From assembly GCA_047967505.1 (NCBI GenBank), contig CM106540.1: a stretch of DNA of 64,000 nucleotides; one strand, 5' to 3'. Of this stretch, positions 25,155 through 36,021 are shown in pieces. The translations under genes were made by a program, and so were the position numbers. The notes beneath the pieces were generated by a model. It did no database searches. It was given only the letters and a program-made list of their open reading frames with translations, and was not told where the DNA came from. The DNA comes from Dipteris shenzhenensis (taxonomy: Eukaryota; Polypodiophyta; Polypodiopsida; Gleicheniales). How positions within the stretch are numbered: position 1 is the stretch's first letter; each line of letters opens with the position of its first letter.

Positions 25155-25736
25155 TGTTGGATATAGCATTCAACTTGAGATCTCTACATGAAATGATAAC
25201 AGTCTCACATAAAATGACAGACAAGGAACCCGAGACAAGCTACAAAAAGATCTTTTTATTGCAAGATAATGCTAGTCACCCCTACCGGGTTTGTTGTAGC
25301 TTACAAGTAGATAAACTGAGCCACAAAGGCTTATTGAAACAACTCTGATATGGGCGATAAACACCCTCAATCTCTGTCACAAAGACTCTCTACAAATGAG
25401 ACTACAACACACACACAGACGATGACCTAATGGCTAGAGAGAACTACCATCTCAAGCTCGCCAGCAATATGTACCAACCAGATACCTCCACAAGTTGACT
25501 CCACCCTGCTGATTTGCCATCACCAAGAGTCATCAACTGACTCTCATGAAAGAGCCAAGATCTCATGAAACTACTGGGGAAGAAAGCCTCTCATGGTGAC
25601 CAAATTCACCTTAATGGAACTACATAGAACCTCGCATGCAAGACTGCCACATGGCATGTTTATTTTGGCCCCTCCATCAACTTTAGAGTTGATTAACTCT
25701 TCATAAGGATGACCCTCTAATCAAAAAATTCCTACA
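25155..25736 (-). repeat. 5' LTR of TR-GAG-like element
   Basis: 582 bp. It contains the uninterrupted counterpart of the site where the copia inserted in the other LTR. Confidence 0.9.
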
Positions 25737-27300
25737 CTTCTCTTATTTCATCTCTTCTCTTTTCCCCTCTCTTTTCCTCTTCCACCCTCTCTTTTCCTTC
25801 ACTCCTCTCCTTTTCCCTTTCTCCCCTCTCTCCTTCTCTCTTATTTCCTCTCTTTTCTATCTTATTTCCTCTGTTTCTCTCTTATTTTCCCTCTCTTCTA
25901 CTCTCTTTTCTCCCTTTTCTCCTCTCTTCTTCCTCCCTCTTGTTTCCTCTCTTTTCCCCTCCTCCTCTGCCCTCTTATTTCCTCTCTTCTCTTATTTCCT
26001 CTCTTTTCCCTTTCACTTTTCCCCTCTATTTCCCCTCTTCTCTTATTTCCTCTCTTTTCCCTTTCTCTTTTCCCCTTTGTTTCCCCTCTTTCTCCCCTTG
26101 CTTTTCTCTTTTTCCTCCCTCTTCCCCCTCTTTCCCTCCCTCTTCTTCCCCTCTCTTTTCCTCTCTTTCCCTCTCTTCTCTTATTTCATCTCTTCTACCC
26201 ACTCTTCTCCTCTTTCCTCTTATTTCCTCTCTTTGCCGTCCCTCTTTTCCCCTTTTTCCCCCGTCTCTTTTTTCCTCTCTTTTCTCTCTTTTCTTCTCTC
26301 TTTTTCGTCCCTCTTTTCCTCTCTTCTCTTATTTCTTGTCTTCTTTTATTTCATCTCTTATTTCTTCTCTTCTCTTTTCTCCTATCTTTTCCCTCCCTCT
26401 TTTCCCCTCTCTTTTCCTCTTCCATCCTTTCTTTTCCTTCACGCCTCTCCTTTTCCCTTTCTCTTATTTTCACATCCTCTTTCTCCCCTCTCTCTTTTCT
26501 ATCTTATTTACTCTCTTTCTCTCTTATTTCCCCTCTTTTCTCCTCTCCTTTCTCTCTTTTCTCCTCTCTTCTTCCTCCCTCTTATTTCCTCTCTTCTCTT
26601 TTCCCTCTTTCTCCCCTCTTTTTTCTCCTCTCTTTTCTCTTTTTTCTCCTCTCTTTCTCCTCCCCCTTTTCCCCTCTTTCCCTGTCTTCTCTTATTTCCT
26701 CTCTTTCCCCTCTTTCTCCATTCTCTTTTCTCCTCTCTTTTCTCTCTTTTCTCATCTCTCTTTTCCCCTCTTTCCATCCCTCTTCCTCCCGTCTCTTTTA
26801 CTCTCTTTCCCTCTTTCCCTTTCTTCTCTTATTTCCTCTCTTCTCCCCTCTCTTCCCCTCTCTTATTTCCTCTCTTCTCTTCTTATTTCCTCTCTTCTCC
26901 CCTCTCTTCTCCTCTCTTATTTTCTCTCTCATTTTCTCTCTTATTTCCTCTCTTCTTTCCCTCTCTTCTCCTCTCTTATTTCCTCTCTTCTCCCATCTCT
27001 TCTCCTCTCTTTCCCTCTCTTCTCCCCTCTCTTCACTCCTCTCCATTTCCCTTTCTCTTATTTTCACATTCTCTTTCTCCCTGCTCTCTCTCTCTCTTAT
27101 TTTCTCTATTTTCTATTTTATTCCCTATATTTCTCTCTTATTTCCCCTCTTTTGTCCTCTCGTTTCTCTCTTTTCTCCTCTCTTCTTCCTCCCTCTTAGT
27201 TCCTCTCTTCTCTTATTTCCTCTCTTTCCCCTCTCTTTTCCCTCTCTTTTCCCTCTTATTTCCTACCTTCTTCCTCCCTATTATTTACTCTTTTCCCTCT
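25737..27300. repeat. Polypyrimidine tract, right part (1.56 kb)
   Basis: Nearly pure C/T built from CTCTTATTTCCTCTCTTCTC-like units. Open frames of more than 400 residues made of Ser/Phe/Leu/Pro are compositional and have no domain. Together with 17240-17508 it made a tract of about 1.8 kb before the LTR insertion. Confidence 0.95.
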
Positions 27301-27361
27301 AAGCAAACATAGTGCATGCATGTGTGAAAGGAATATGAATCATCATGGTTGAGGTGATGAA

Positions 27362-27620
27362 TGCTTTCTCCTTCATTGGGTGTTGAAGGGTTTAGGAGGA
27401 GTTTAAGGGTTAGAGGGAGGTTCAGGGTTAGAATGAGGTTCCAAGGTTGAGAAGGAGGTTCCAAGCTTTAGAGAGAGTTTCCATAATTTAGAAGAGGTTC
27501 TAGAGTTTAGAAGAGGTTCAAGGGTTAGAAGGAGGATCCAAGGTTCAGGGTAGAGTACATGGTGGAGAACTCATCTACCTCGTAGATCATGGAGGTAAAG
27601 GGTTGAGGAACTAAGGGTTT
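27362..27620. repeat. Purine-rich minisatellite
   Basis: Diverged units of about 20-30 bp built on GAGGTTCAAGGGTTAGAAG repeat from about 27390 to 27560. This lies just past the switch from pyrimidine-rich to purine-rich plus strand near 27300. Confidence 0.7.
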
Positions 27621-27669
27621 AGGGGGAGCATAGGAGTGGGACAGGAAGAAGGTGTAAGAGCATGGGGGA

Positions 27670-27815
27670 ATAAAGAGAGAGGAGGGAGGAGGAGGAGGTA
27701 GGAGGAGGAGGAGGAGGAGGAGGAGGAGGGAGGAGGAGAAGGGAGGAGGAGGGAGGAGGAGGAGGATAAGGGAGGAGGAGGAGGGAGGAGGAGAGGAAGA
27801 GGATGGGTTGCAAGG
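27670..27815. repeat. (GGA)n / AGGAGG microsatellite
   Basis: Runs of GAGGAGGAGG with GGGA interruptions. A smaller GAGGAGGGCGAGG block is at 28085-28130. The reading frames across it are compositional. Confidence 0.9.
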
Positions 27816-28749
27816 TTGGACGGGAGGGGAGGAGTTGTAAGGTTAGGACATGCTTTTGGGCGTGGAGTGCAAGGAAGCATGGACACTTGAGACAATTTCT
27901 TGAAATACCAAAGTAGAACTCAACACAATGCCCCAAAGAGTCTGGGATTCATTCCATTATGGGGTATTTATACAAGTTGGAGAGCTTCTCTCTTTGCATG
28001 TAGGAATTGTAAGACATTCTCTCTCTACATGTCAAACTTGCATATAGAAGTTGCATGTAAGGGATCAAACACATGCAGAGAGATTGAGGGCGAGGAGGGC
28101 GAGGAGGATGAGGAGGGCGAGGAGGAGAAGGAGAAGAAATAGTAGGATAGGACATTTAGTCGTTCAGTATTTCGGCATTTCTATCCTTTTGTAGTAGATT
28201 ATCTCAGCGAATTTGCCATTTTGGAGTTTGGCACTTTTGCCATTTTTTAGCACATTAGCCGCCATTACTTCGGTGGATTTTGCATATTGTAGCACATTGC
28301 TTTGACACATTTGCCATTACTTTGTAGACCCTCTTTGCAAGATTGTAATGTACACCTTCGCATTTGAAACATTTAATCTTGATTTTAATAGAAAAAGAAA
28401 ATTTATGGGGCGGGATGGGACTAAACAAGCCCCATCCTGCCCCACTTATTTTTTTTAAAGCTTCTGTAAAAACATCAGTATATACTGATGCATGTACTGA
28501 CACTACAGTGTCGATATATACCGATGCCTACACCAATGCCCATATTGACACTATAGGGCATATTTTATCGACGGTGACACCAACTCCCACACCAACAGTT
28601 TCTTTGCGACATCCACACCGATGAACTTTCCAAACTTGCCACTTGTTTTTAAAAACAAATTCTTTGTATTTAGCATTGGTATCGGTGTCAAAAAGCATCC
28701 CGTGTCTTGTAGTGATTTGTCCTTACTATTGGATGATCATTTGTGCTTT

Positions 28750-29760
28750 GTCGTTCCCCTTTGCAGGGCTTCACCCACCCAGATTGCCCGACTGATCACA
28801 TTGTTCAAGGGTAAAGCAACCTTGTTCACCATTGCCACTTTAGCTCGCAAATCCTTGGCTAGACGAATAATAAAATAATTGTTCAACACCTCCACTACCG
28901 GTCATTGAGTCATTGGAACCCTTTGCAAAAGTTGGTGATACTGACTCACATGGTCTTCCATGTCCTGATCACCTTGTCTCATGATCCTCATCCCCTCTAG
29001 CATCTACGGAATCGTTTTCTCCTTACAAAACCACTATAGAAATGCAATATTGATTTCATCATAATTCCAAAAATGGTCCGAGGCATACTCTGCCAACCGA
29101 GCTTTGCTACAAGGTTTTGATATTATTTTGCCTAATCCGATTGATGTGCACTCCGACTATGAGATTTGTGATCCTTCTTTTGCTCTTCTGACATTTCCTA
29201 AAAGCATTTTTTGTGGTGAGCAGCATTTGACAACATCCTCTATTCCCTTGACATCCCACTTTTGGAGTGTGGCAGCAATGTGGGCTAAAGGAAGACCAGG
29301 AGACTCGCAAAAGGAAGACCAGTAGAGTCACAAAAGGAGAAAATTGTGTGAAGGGAAAGGTCATACATGGTGATATGTCGATAGTGAAGAAGAAGATGGC
29401 CAACATAAATCAACCTAGTGTTGTTGCTGATTACAAATTCTCTACCAAAGTTTCTGATCCATTGATAGTAGTAAGTATCGACGCACAGGCAAGCTGTGCC
29501 TATGCTATGAGTGGAGATCTGAGTAGCTACGTGACACTTTAGCCTCCAATGCGGACTCAAAGACTACCCCCTTCTGCATTGGATCCACCACACCAAGCAC
29601 GTTGAGAGTGTAAATTTTATCAAACTGGCAAATGTGGGCATCCGGATCATCACAAGTCCTTCCTTGGAATTTTGTTTACTTCACATTAACCACCGCCATT
29701 GTAACTGGATTGGCCAAAATGACCGCACTCGTCCCTCAACTTTCGTCATCGCTTACGGAG
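28750..29760 (-). pseudogene. Degenerate Ty3/gypsy gag relic
   Basis: On the minus strand, stop-ridden stretches resemble a gypsy gag domain: near 29640-29700 a F-x-G-x(4)-DPDAHICQF pattern, and near 28930-29000 GMRIMRQGDQDMEDHVSQYH with LLQRVP following, the usual helix after the gag core. Frames are broken many times. From 29104 to 29550 no gag similarity is visible. 29760-30950 shows no gene; TGTAACGCCC at about 30119 could be an LTR edge, but no partner was found. Confidence 0.4.
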
Positions 29761-30949
29761 TGAAGAATAAACCATGAGTTCACCACCCATGAAACACCGC
29801 CCACTATTAGTGAAGATGGCTCACTTAACACACGTCGACCCTATGGAAATTTTTGCATCGCATCATCTGCACTCAGATTGCAGTTGGCGATGAATAGGGC
29901 TCCCGCGCATTCTCTTGTAGGATGCTCTATTGGGTAGCACCATGTCCCAGTATGACACCACAAGCATTTTGCGGATTTCGTTGAACATCTGGATCCAAGT
30001 CTCTGGCGTCTACAGAGAGAGACTGCCCTCTTGGCAGTGCTAACATGAATGGTGCACCATAAGGTTCGATGCACCCCCCACATGTATGAAAAATTTTGAG
30101 TTAATTATGATTACCAATGTGTAACGCCCTAAGCCATAGGCGCTACGAAAAGTAAATGATGTGCATACTCACACAAACGCAACACAGAGTATGCAAAATT
30201 AAAGAATGAAGACACACTGTATTTGAGTCTGTGAAATGCATAATAATCAAGACACTTGGTCCCGTGGACATACAACATATGTGGTTGCAATTGTTGACCG
30301 AAGTGTTGTGGCCATGACTTATTCACCTTGGGATCTACACTAACCCCGCAGGCTATTAATGCCTTAACAGTTGGGAATGTGTATTTCCACAATTTCTATC
30401 ATGCATCATGCATGAGTCTTTCAAATATGCATCGTGCTTTTATCATATATTGTGTGTCCTATGGGTATGATACTTTGAATAGGTATTATTTAGAATAAAA
30501 TCCTTGTGCTTGCAAAGCTTGATGTGGATTAGATATCGATTGCATGGTGAGGCATGAATATTTTCATAGTTCTTACCATGCATCTTGAAAATATGCATTA
30601 CTGTGCTTCTACCGTATTTCCATTATTTTTAGGATGTGTTGCATGAGTGCCAAAAATACGCATTAATGTGCTCCTAACATATGTGTATTTCCCAATGGAT
30701 GTGATACTTTGCCCAAACCTTAATGAGAAGCACACACAAGTTAAGAAGTTTGATTCCATAGAGTGAAACACTTCTTCTTGTAATTCCTAGGCTCATCAGT
30801 CTTTCACTACAAAATACCCTTTAGTGTAAATTTCATTTTCTAACACTTTTCCCACCTAACTATCACCCACATGCAGGCTAAAGGTATTCACATGTAAATT
30901 TCACATTTTCTTTGTTAAAAAATCACATCCTTGTGACGGTTTCCCTCAA

Positions 30950-31260
30950 CCTCAAGGCCTATCTTGAAAAGATGTCCATGATGGAACGGGGATGGAACTG
31001 ATGCCCTTACGCATAAGCATTTGTGGGGAGAACTTGTTGCATCTAGGTAGGCTTCTTTATGTATGTAATTCATACATGGATGGATTGAAGGTTTTATTAG
31101 GTTTTCCTTGGCCTTGAGGTTTACACTGAAAGGGTGTCCATGGTGGAATTGATGCCCTTACAAGGGTTCATTGGGAGATCTTGTTACACCTAGGCATGCT
31201 TCTTTATGTATGTCTATTTGTACACTTATGGATTGGCAAGGGTGGAAAATATGGTGTTTG
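30950..31260. repeat. Diverged tandem duplication of about 160 bp
   Basis: Shared segments include AGATGTCCATGATGGAA versus GGGTGTCCATGGTGGAA, GATGCCCTTAC, and CATCTAGGTAGGCTTCTTTATGTATGT versus its near-match about 160 bp later. 31260-31900 shows no supported feature. Confidence 0.6.
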
Positions 31261-31926
31261 GTTCATCTAATGCATAGTGTATGGTGACCTCCTTCAACAT
31301 GGTGCATTGCTCTTTGTTTTGAAATGCCTTGATGTGGGTTCAAGATGTGGATCTCATACATGAACCCTCCCTTAGTCTTAGATATCCCCCTAGTTTCAGT
31401 ACATTGCTAGCCACATGGGTGCTTACGAAAGGCATTGATAATGTAATAACCTCCTACAAGGATTACATTACTATTGAAAAGCCTATTTTTAATAATGCTT
31501 GTCATGCATTCTAGCATGATCAAGTATTAAATAAGGTTGTGGATGTCTCTTTACTACTAAACATATGCAATATTATAGAAATTCTTGAGATGCTAATGAA
31601 GGTTGGCACTATTAGTAATTGCCTTGTGTAGTCACTTCTAAAAGGTGGTTGTGCTCAAAACCTACCATTGGTGGATTTTGTATTGAAATTATGATCAAGT
31701 ATTGATGTGTAACTTATAACAAGATTGTTGTTATCTTAACTTAAGGGTCTATACTCTTCACAATATGTTTCAATATGATTGAAGTCCTTGAATTGGTTGT
31801 CTAGCTCTACATTGCCATGTACATGGTTGAGTTTCTCCATGTTCGTATGAGATGCTCTCATCATAATATATCTGGTATCATATGGGGTGCTCAAGATGTT
31901 GGTGGGAGTATGCGGGCCCTCTAGGT

Positions 31927-31971
31927 TGGTGCTACAATTGTGCTTAGGATGGTCATTAGACTAGGGATTGC
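31927..31971 (+). pseudogene. Relic CCHC zinc knuckle of a gag gene
   Basis: In one frame the sequence reads Trp-Cys-Tyr-Asn-Cys-Ala-stop-Asp-Gly-His-stop-Thr-Arg-Asp-Cys, the exact CX2CX4HX4C spacing of a retroviral-type knuckle with two TAG codons inside (31945 and 31957). Surrounding sequence is too decayed to place the family. 32050-33170 is AT-rich without a supportable gene. Confidence 0.5.
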
Positions 31972-33176
31972 AAGGTGGTTGACTCAGAGAACAAGTGGTA
32001 ATGATGTGGGTAGTAGGGCTATGTTGAGGTAAACTATCCCAATTGTCTAAGGTTATTGATTATGTATAGTGTTGCTTGAATAATTAAAACTACATCTTGT
32101 TATTTTACTGATGGGGTCATTGGTGCAAGTGCAATGGAACCCAATCATAGTCATTCAAGCTCTTTGTTGGTAGGGTGGAGTTGATTTTAAAGTTGTATAG
32201 CTGAAGTCACAATTACAAGTTTGTCAACTCAAGATGAATTTTTGTAAGAAGAAATTTATATGGGATTTAGTCTTACCTTTTGGTTTCTTGCAGTTGACTT
32301 TGAGGAGAAGGTGTAAATCTCAATGGATCAGAGTTTCGACCTAGGGGTGGAAGTCATAGTCTATGTCCTAGCTGGATGATGAAATAGGAAGTACAACCAT
32401 TCTTGTATCTTTCTATGAAATTGTTGGAACTTTGAGGTGGCTAGGTGTAGCATTAGCGAGAGTCCAATTCGTGATGTAAATCACATGGATCATCTCCAAA
32501 GAGACATTAGGGAAGTCCTAGAAAATTAGGTGACCCAATTAGTCTCAAATATTGTAGGATTGTTTTCTAGTATATATTAATATTTGGGGGTAATAATTAA
32601 TACTTTCTTCTATAGAGGTTACACTTGTGAAAAATATTTAATTGCTTCATGTTTTGTAATTATTGCTTCATACGCAACAGTACTATTTGATTTGACTTCT
32701 TTTTATGTGCTATCCTTTCTTTTGGGAAACACTACATTGGATTTTATTTTTCAATGTTCAAAAAGCATTCTATGAGAGCATTAGCTCTCTTTCTTGCTCA
32801 GTTTGTTTTGTAAAATTTTTCCTTTGAAATATCATATAACCTTGAATAATAGATTAATTAAAACTCTCCATATAACTTGTTTATAATTTTTAATATAATT
32901 ATTATATAAATAACATGTATTTTAAAATTTGAATCAACTAATGAATAATCTTATGTATTGAAATACTTTGATTTCATATGATTCATACAAATTATCCATT
33001 AAAATATCATTTGTAATATAAGTAGTATGCCCAACCAGTATATTTCATTTATGGTGTCCAGATAATTATTCTTTATCATTGTGTAATGATATTATGTAAA
33101 GGAACTAGGAAATTTTAAATTTTATTAATGTTTTGTGATGCATTAAAGATAAGAAACATAAGTTATTATTGAGTTG

Positions 33177-33411
33177 CTCAGGGGGTTCACCTTCAAAAAG
33201 TTTAGTGTACCACGTGCATTCAAAAGGAGGGGTATTTTAATGCCACTTTTTAAAAAAATTAACAGAATTCCAATAACAAGAGGGGTTTTTTAATTCAAAT
33301 CATAAGTAAAGAGGGGTAGTTTTATTGGGGGAATTTTTTTATTTGAGGGGTTAAAAAAAAAACCTTGAGCACACATGATACCTAGGATTTCTTAGTCATG
33401 CACCCCCCGAG
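33177..33411. mobile_element. MITE, diverged member (235 bp)
   Basis: Terminal inverted repeats CTCAGGGGGTTCAC and GTCATGCACCCCCCGAG are imperfect versions of those in the two 247-bp copies. Flanks TTGAGTTG (33169-33176) and TTAAGTTG (33412-33419) are an 8-bp target duplication with one mismatch. The interior is AT-rich and shares a CACGTGCATTCAA-like motif with the others. Confidence 0.65.
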
Positions 33412-33419
33412 TTAAGTTG

Positions 33420-34450
33420 TTACATTTTTGCCACTTCGAACCTGGAAAACATTAAAATGGCATCTTGTTGTTTATAACATAAGACATGAAAACTTTTTAC
33501 TTTTTCAATGCTATTTAGAATCATAAAATGATAACTTTAACAAAACATTTTAGCCATTTAGAACATGATTAATATCCCACTTTAAGGCTACTTTTTGGAT
33601 GCTTTTAAAACCTATTGAATATAAATTTAATGTCACTTTTTGCCATTGAGAATCTCATAAATGGAAATTTAGTCTCACTTTTGGCATTTACAGCATAAGA
33701 AATGGCAGCTTCACATTACTTTTTTCCCAAATTAAAACCTTATCAAAGATAATTTATGCCATTTATGATGTAACAAATGATAACCGTGTTTCCATTTTTT
33801 GCCATTTACAACATAAGAAATGGCAAATTATGTGTCACATGTTGCCATTTTTAATGTACATTTTGCCATTTTACACATTAAGAATGGCAACTTTCATGTC
33901 ACCTCAGGGGGGTCACTATGTATAAACCCTCTATATCACGTGCGTTCAAGGCCTATATTTAAAGTCCCTTATCTGTAAAAAATTTCATTAATAAAATGTA
34001 GCCCTTTTCTATACAAATCTGTAAATTTTTTCCAAAACTATTTCAAATAGTCCCTTATGTATATTTATTTCTGTAAATTTTAGAAATAAAAAAAATCCTT
34101 CTATTGAACTCACATGATAGGGTTACATATGACGAGTGACCCCCCCGAGCATGTCACTTTTTGCCATTTAAAACATAATTAATGGCAACTTTTACATTAT
34201 ACATTTTCTATTTCTTTACATTTAATCTCAAGTCTGGTGCCATTTCAACAAAGTTTGGTGCCATTTCATACACTATTAAATGAGAAAATTATATGGCACT
34301 TTTGGTTACCATTTCATACATGAAAATGGTGTCACCTTTGGTTGCCATTTCCAAAAAAAGGCGCATGTGAAAATGGCGACATTAAAGTGCCATTTTAGTA
34401 ATGTAGAAATGACATTTAAAAGTTGCCATTTCTACTTGTTTTGTAGTAGT
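33420..34450. repeat. Hairpin-containing minisatellite (TTGCCATTT...AAATGGCAA)
   Basis: Diverged units of about 60-75 bp resembling CACTTTTTGCCATTTA followed by ACATAAGAAATGGCAACTTT recur roughly a dozen times. Each unit carries TTGCCATTT and its inverted match AAATGGCAA, so the strand can fold at every unit. A MITE (33903-34149) interrupts the array. 34450-35240 holds no feature I can support. Confidence 0.7.
33903..34149 (-). mobile_element. MITE copy 1 (247 bp)
   Basis: Terminal repeats CTCAGGGGGGTCACT and AGTGACCCCCCCGAG (one mismatch). The 8-bp target duplication CATGTCAC is at 33895-33902 and 34150-34157. Same length as the copy at 40851-41097 in the opposite orientation, about 95% identical by eye. 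Non-coding. The 8-bp duplication points to a hAT-like or another 8-bp superfamily. Confidence 0.93.
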
Positions 34451-35262
34451 TCCCCAAGGTGTAGCCATAACATTGTTGTATTAAGCCAGTTGCCTCCCCA
34501 GAATAGAACGCATCTTTGGTATCAACATTTGGCTTACATATATGAGACTTATTATGGGGAGTGAACCTCTACTTGAATTTGATTGGTTGGTCAATGGGTG
34601 CCCAAGCTTGGGCAGCCAGATTGTTACTCCTTCACCAGCATAGGGAGCTCGAAGACAAAAGAGTTGATGAAGGATATGATAAGAGACAAAGGCATTGGGC
34701 ATGGTAATTTAGAAAATCTATGCCCCTTAGTTGCCATGTCTATTGCTCAAAGTTGTAAAATGTTCTCCTTTCATGAGTTCTCTTGATCAATGGTCTATAA
34801 TTCTTGGTTGATGGGATTCCAAGCTTTAATATCTGGCAATAGGTTTACCTTGCCCCCTTATAAAGGATCCCAAGAGCGACTTGCTAGAAGTACTATGGGA
34901 ACGTTGAATGTTGGTGCCTCCAAGATTTGAAGCCATGACTTAATTATCCCAATCTCATAAAAATTGGTATCAAATGGTATTCTCTGTATTCTGATTAATG
35001 TCTAAGGATTCTTGTAAATGGTATCGTGTCTATAGTGATTAATGTTTAAATTGAGATTCTATAAATGGCATCCTTGTATATTCGGTAAAGAATTAGAATA
35101 TACATTGACAAGAATTGTCAATTTAAATACTAATTCCGAAAAATGAGGACCGTCAAAGCCAGGTAGGCGAAGAGGGTGGACGTGCCACAAGCGAAACAAG
35201 AAAGTGGGCTGCTACTAGGCATGTCGTGCATGCCATGTCTTCAACTCATCGTCTGCCCCTCC

Positions 35263-35271
35263 CATATATGC
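35263..35271 (+). promoter_or_regulatory. Possible TATA box of the STIG1-like gene
   Basis: CATATATGC about 135 bp before the start codon, followed by a C/T-rich leader. Position is plausible, with no other support. Confidence 0.3.
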
Positions 35272-35403
35272 TTCTCTTCTCCTTCAACCTCCCCACCATC
35301 TTCATACCTCTCGTAGTTTGCTTCAAGTCCACAACACTGATGATCCACGCATCTCTCCGCTTGCCTTCGTGGTGATCTCCCTCCCCCTCCCCCCCGCCGC
35401 CCC

Positions 35404-35844
35404 ATGGCTCCCCTCAACTTTCCCGTTCTCGCCCTCCTCGCCCTCCTCCTCGCTCTCTCAATCCTGGGTCGCCCCCCCTCCCTGGCTGCTGCCCACAACC
35501 CCTTCATCTCTGCTGCTCTACAGGGCAATGCCGAAGCCCGGGCTGCCCGCGCAGGGAACCGCATGCTCTACCGGATGACCGGGTGCGCCACCAAACCGGA
35601 GATGTGCCACCAGGCTCCGTACACTAGCCAAGGCTCCACCTGCTGCAGCAACATGTGCGTTGACATCTACTCCAATGTGAACAACTGTGGTAAGTGCGGG
35701 CGTCGATGCTACTGGGGATTCAGTTGCTGCAAAGGCTATTGTTGCGATCTGAACACAGACCCCGAGAACTGTGGAGCGGTTGGCAACAAGTGCAATGGGA
35801 AACATGCAAAATGCGAATTCGGTATGTGTGGTTATTCCCACTAG
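35404..35844 (+). CDS. STIG1-like cysteine-rich secreted protein
   Basis: Intact 146-residue single-exon gene. Residues 1-29 form a signal peptide (Leu/Ala-rich core ending SLAAA), so the product should be secreted to the apoplast. The C-terminal two thirds carry 16 cysteines in the Stig1 pattern: STCCSNMCVD, NNCGKCGRRC, SCCKGYCCDL, NTDPENCG, GNKC and terminal CEFGMCGY, which is diagnostic of the family. Angiosperm members regulate stigma exudate and pollen-tube growth through receptor kinases; in other plants the role is less known. Oddities: one usual family Cys appears absent in CGAVGNKC (more often CGxCGNKC), with an extra one in YCCDL. The start is chosen as the first ATG giving a signal peptide. 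The gene is a GC-rich island between transposons. A possible AATAAA lies far downstream at about 36462. Confidence 0.92.
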   Translation: MAPLNFPVLALLALLLALSILGRPPSLAAAHNPFISAALQGNAEARAARAGNRMLYRMTGCATKPEMCHQAPYTSQGSTCCSNMCVDIYSNVNNCGKCGRRCYWGFSCCKGYCCDLNTDPENCGAVGNKCNGKHAKCEFGMCGYSH

Positions 35845-36021
35845 CTGCAAGACGTTCAGTGGGCTCATCTTCGTTGAGACGGATCAGCTCAGAAGTTTGG
35901 GACATGCAGCAACGCGGATGGTTGATGATCACGAACTACGTAAAGATGGGAACTGATCCGTGATTCGAAGTAGAAGAGCCACGCGAGACGTAGCTATTCA
36001 CGCAAAACAGTGGCGAATAAG

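Larger units (their letters stand above)
17509..25736 (-). mobile_element. Gag-only LTR retrotransposon (TR-GAG-like), hosting a nested copia
   Basis: Two matching terminal repeats, read in plus orientation: 17509-17915 continued at 23712-23889 (about 585 bp once the nested element is removed), and 25155-25736 (582 bp). Both end CTACA on the right; the right copy begins TGTTGG and the left AGTTGG, a mutated terminus. Flanking 5-bp target duplications CTTCT lie at 17504-17508 and 25737-25741. On the minus strand a primer site TGGTATCAGAGA (25141-25152) lies 2 nt from the 5' LTR, and a GAGGGAGGGCT polypurine tract (23890-23900) abuts the 3' LTR. The interior is only about 1.27 kb and encodes gag alone, matching the non-autonomous TR-GAG class of plant elements. 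Confidence 0.9.

Noticed and set aside
25940-27312. Overlapping open frames of more than 400 residues rich in Ser, Phe, Leu and Pro
   Set aside because: Produced by the polypyrimidine tract; two frames are open at once and no domain is visible.
27611-27936. Minus-strand Pro/Ser/Leu-rich frames over the GGA repeats
   Set aside because: Translation of a trinucleotide repeat.
30119-30170. Possible LTR start TGTAACGCCC
   Set aside because: No second copy, primer site or polypurine tract could be placed.
30440-30720. Possible stray satellite monomers (ATGGGTATGATACTTTG and ATGGATGTGATACTTTGC)
   Set aside because: Similarity is limited to about 17 bp each and the spacing is about 230 bp.
35518-35868. 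Minus-strand open frame across the STIG1-like gene
   Set aside because: Antisense shadow of a GC-rich coding region; the plus-strand protein has a signal peptide and the family cysteine pattern.
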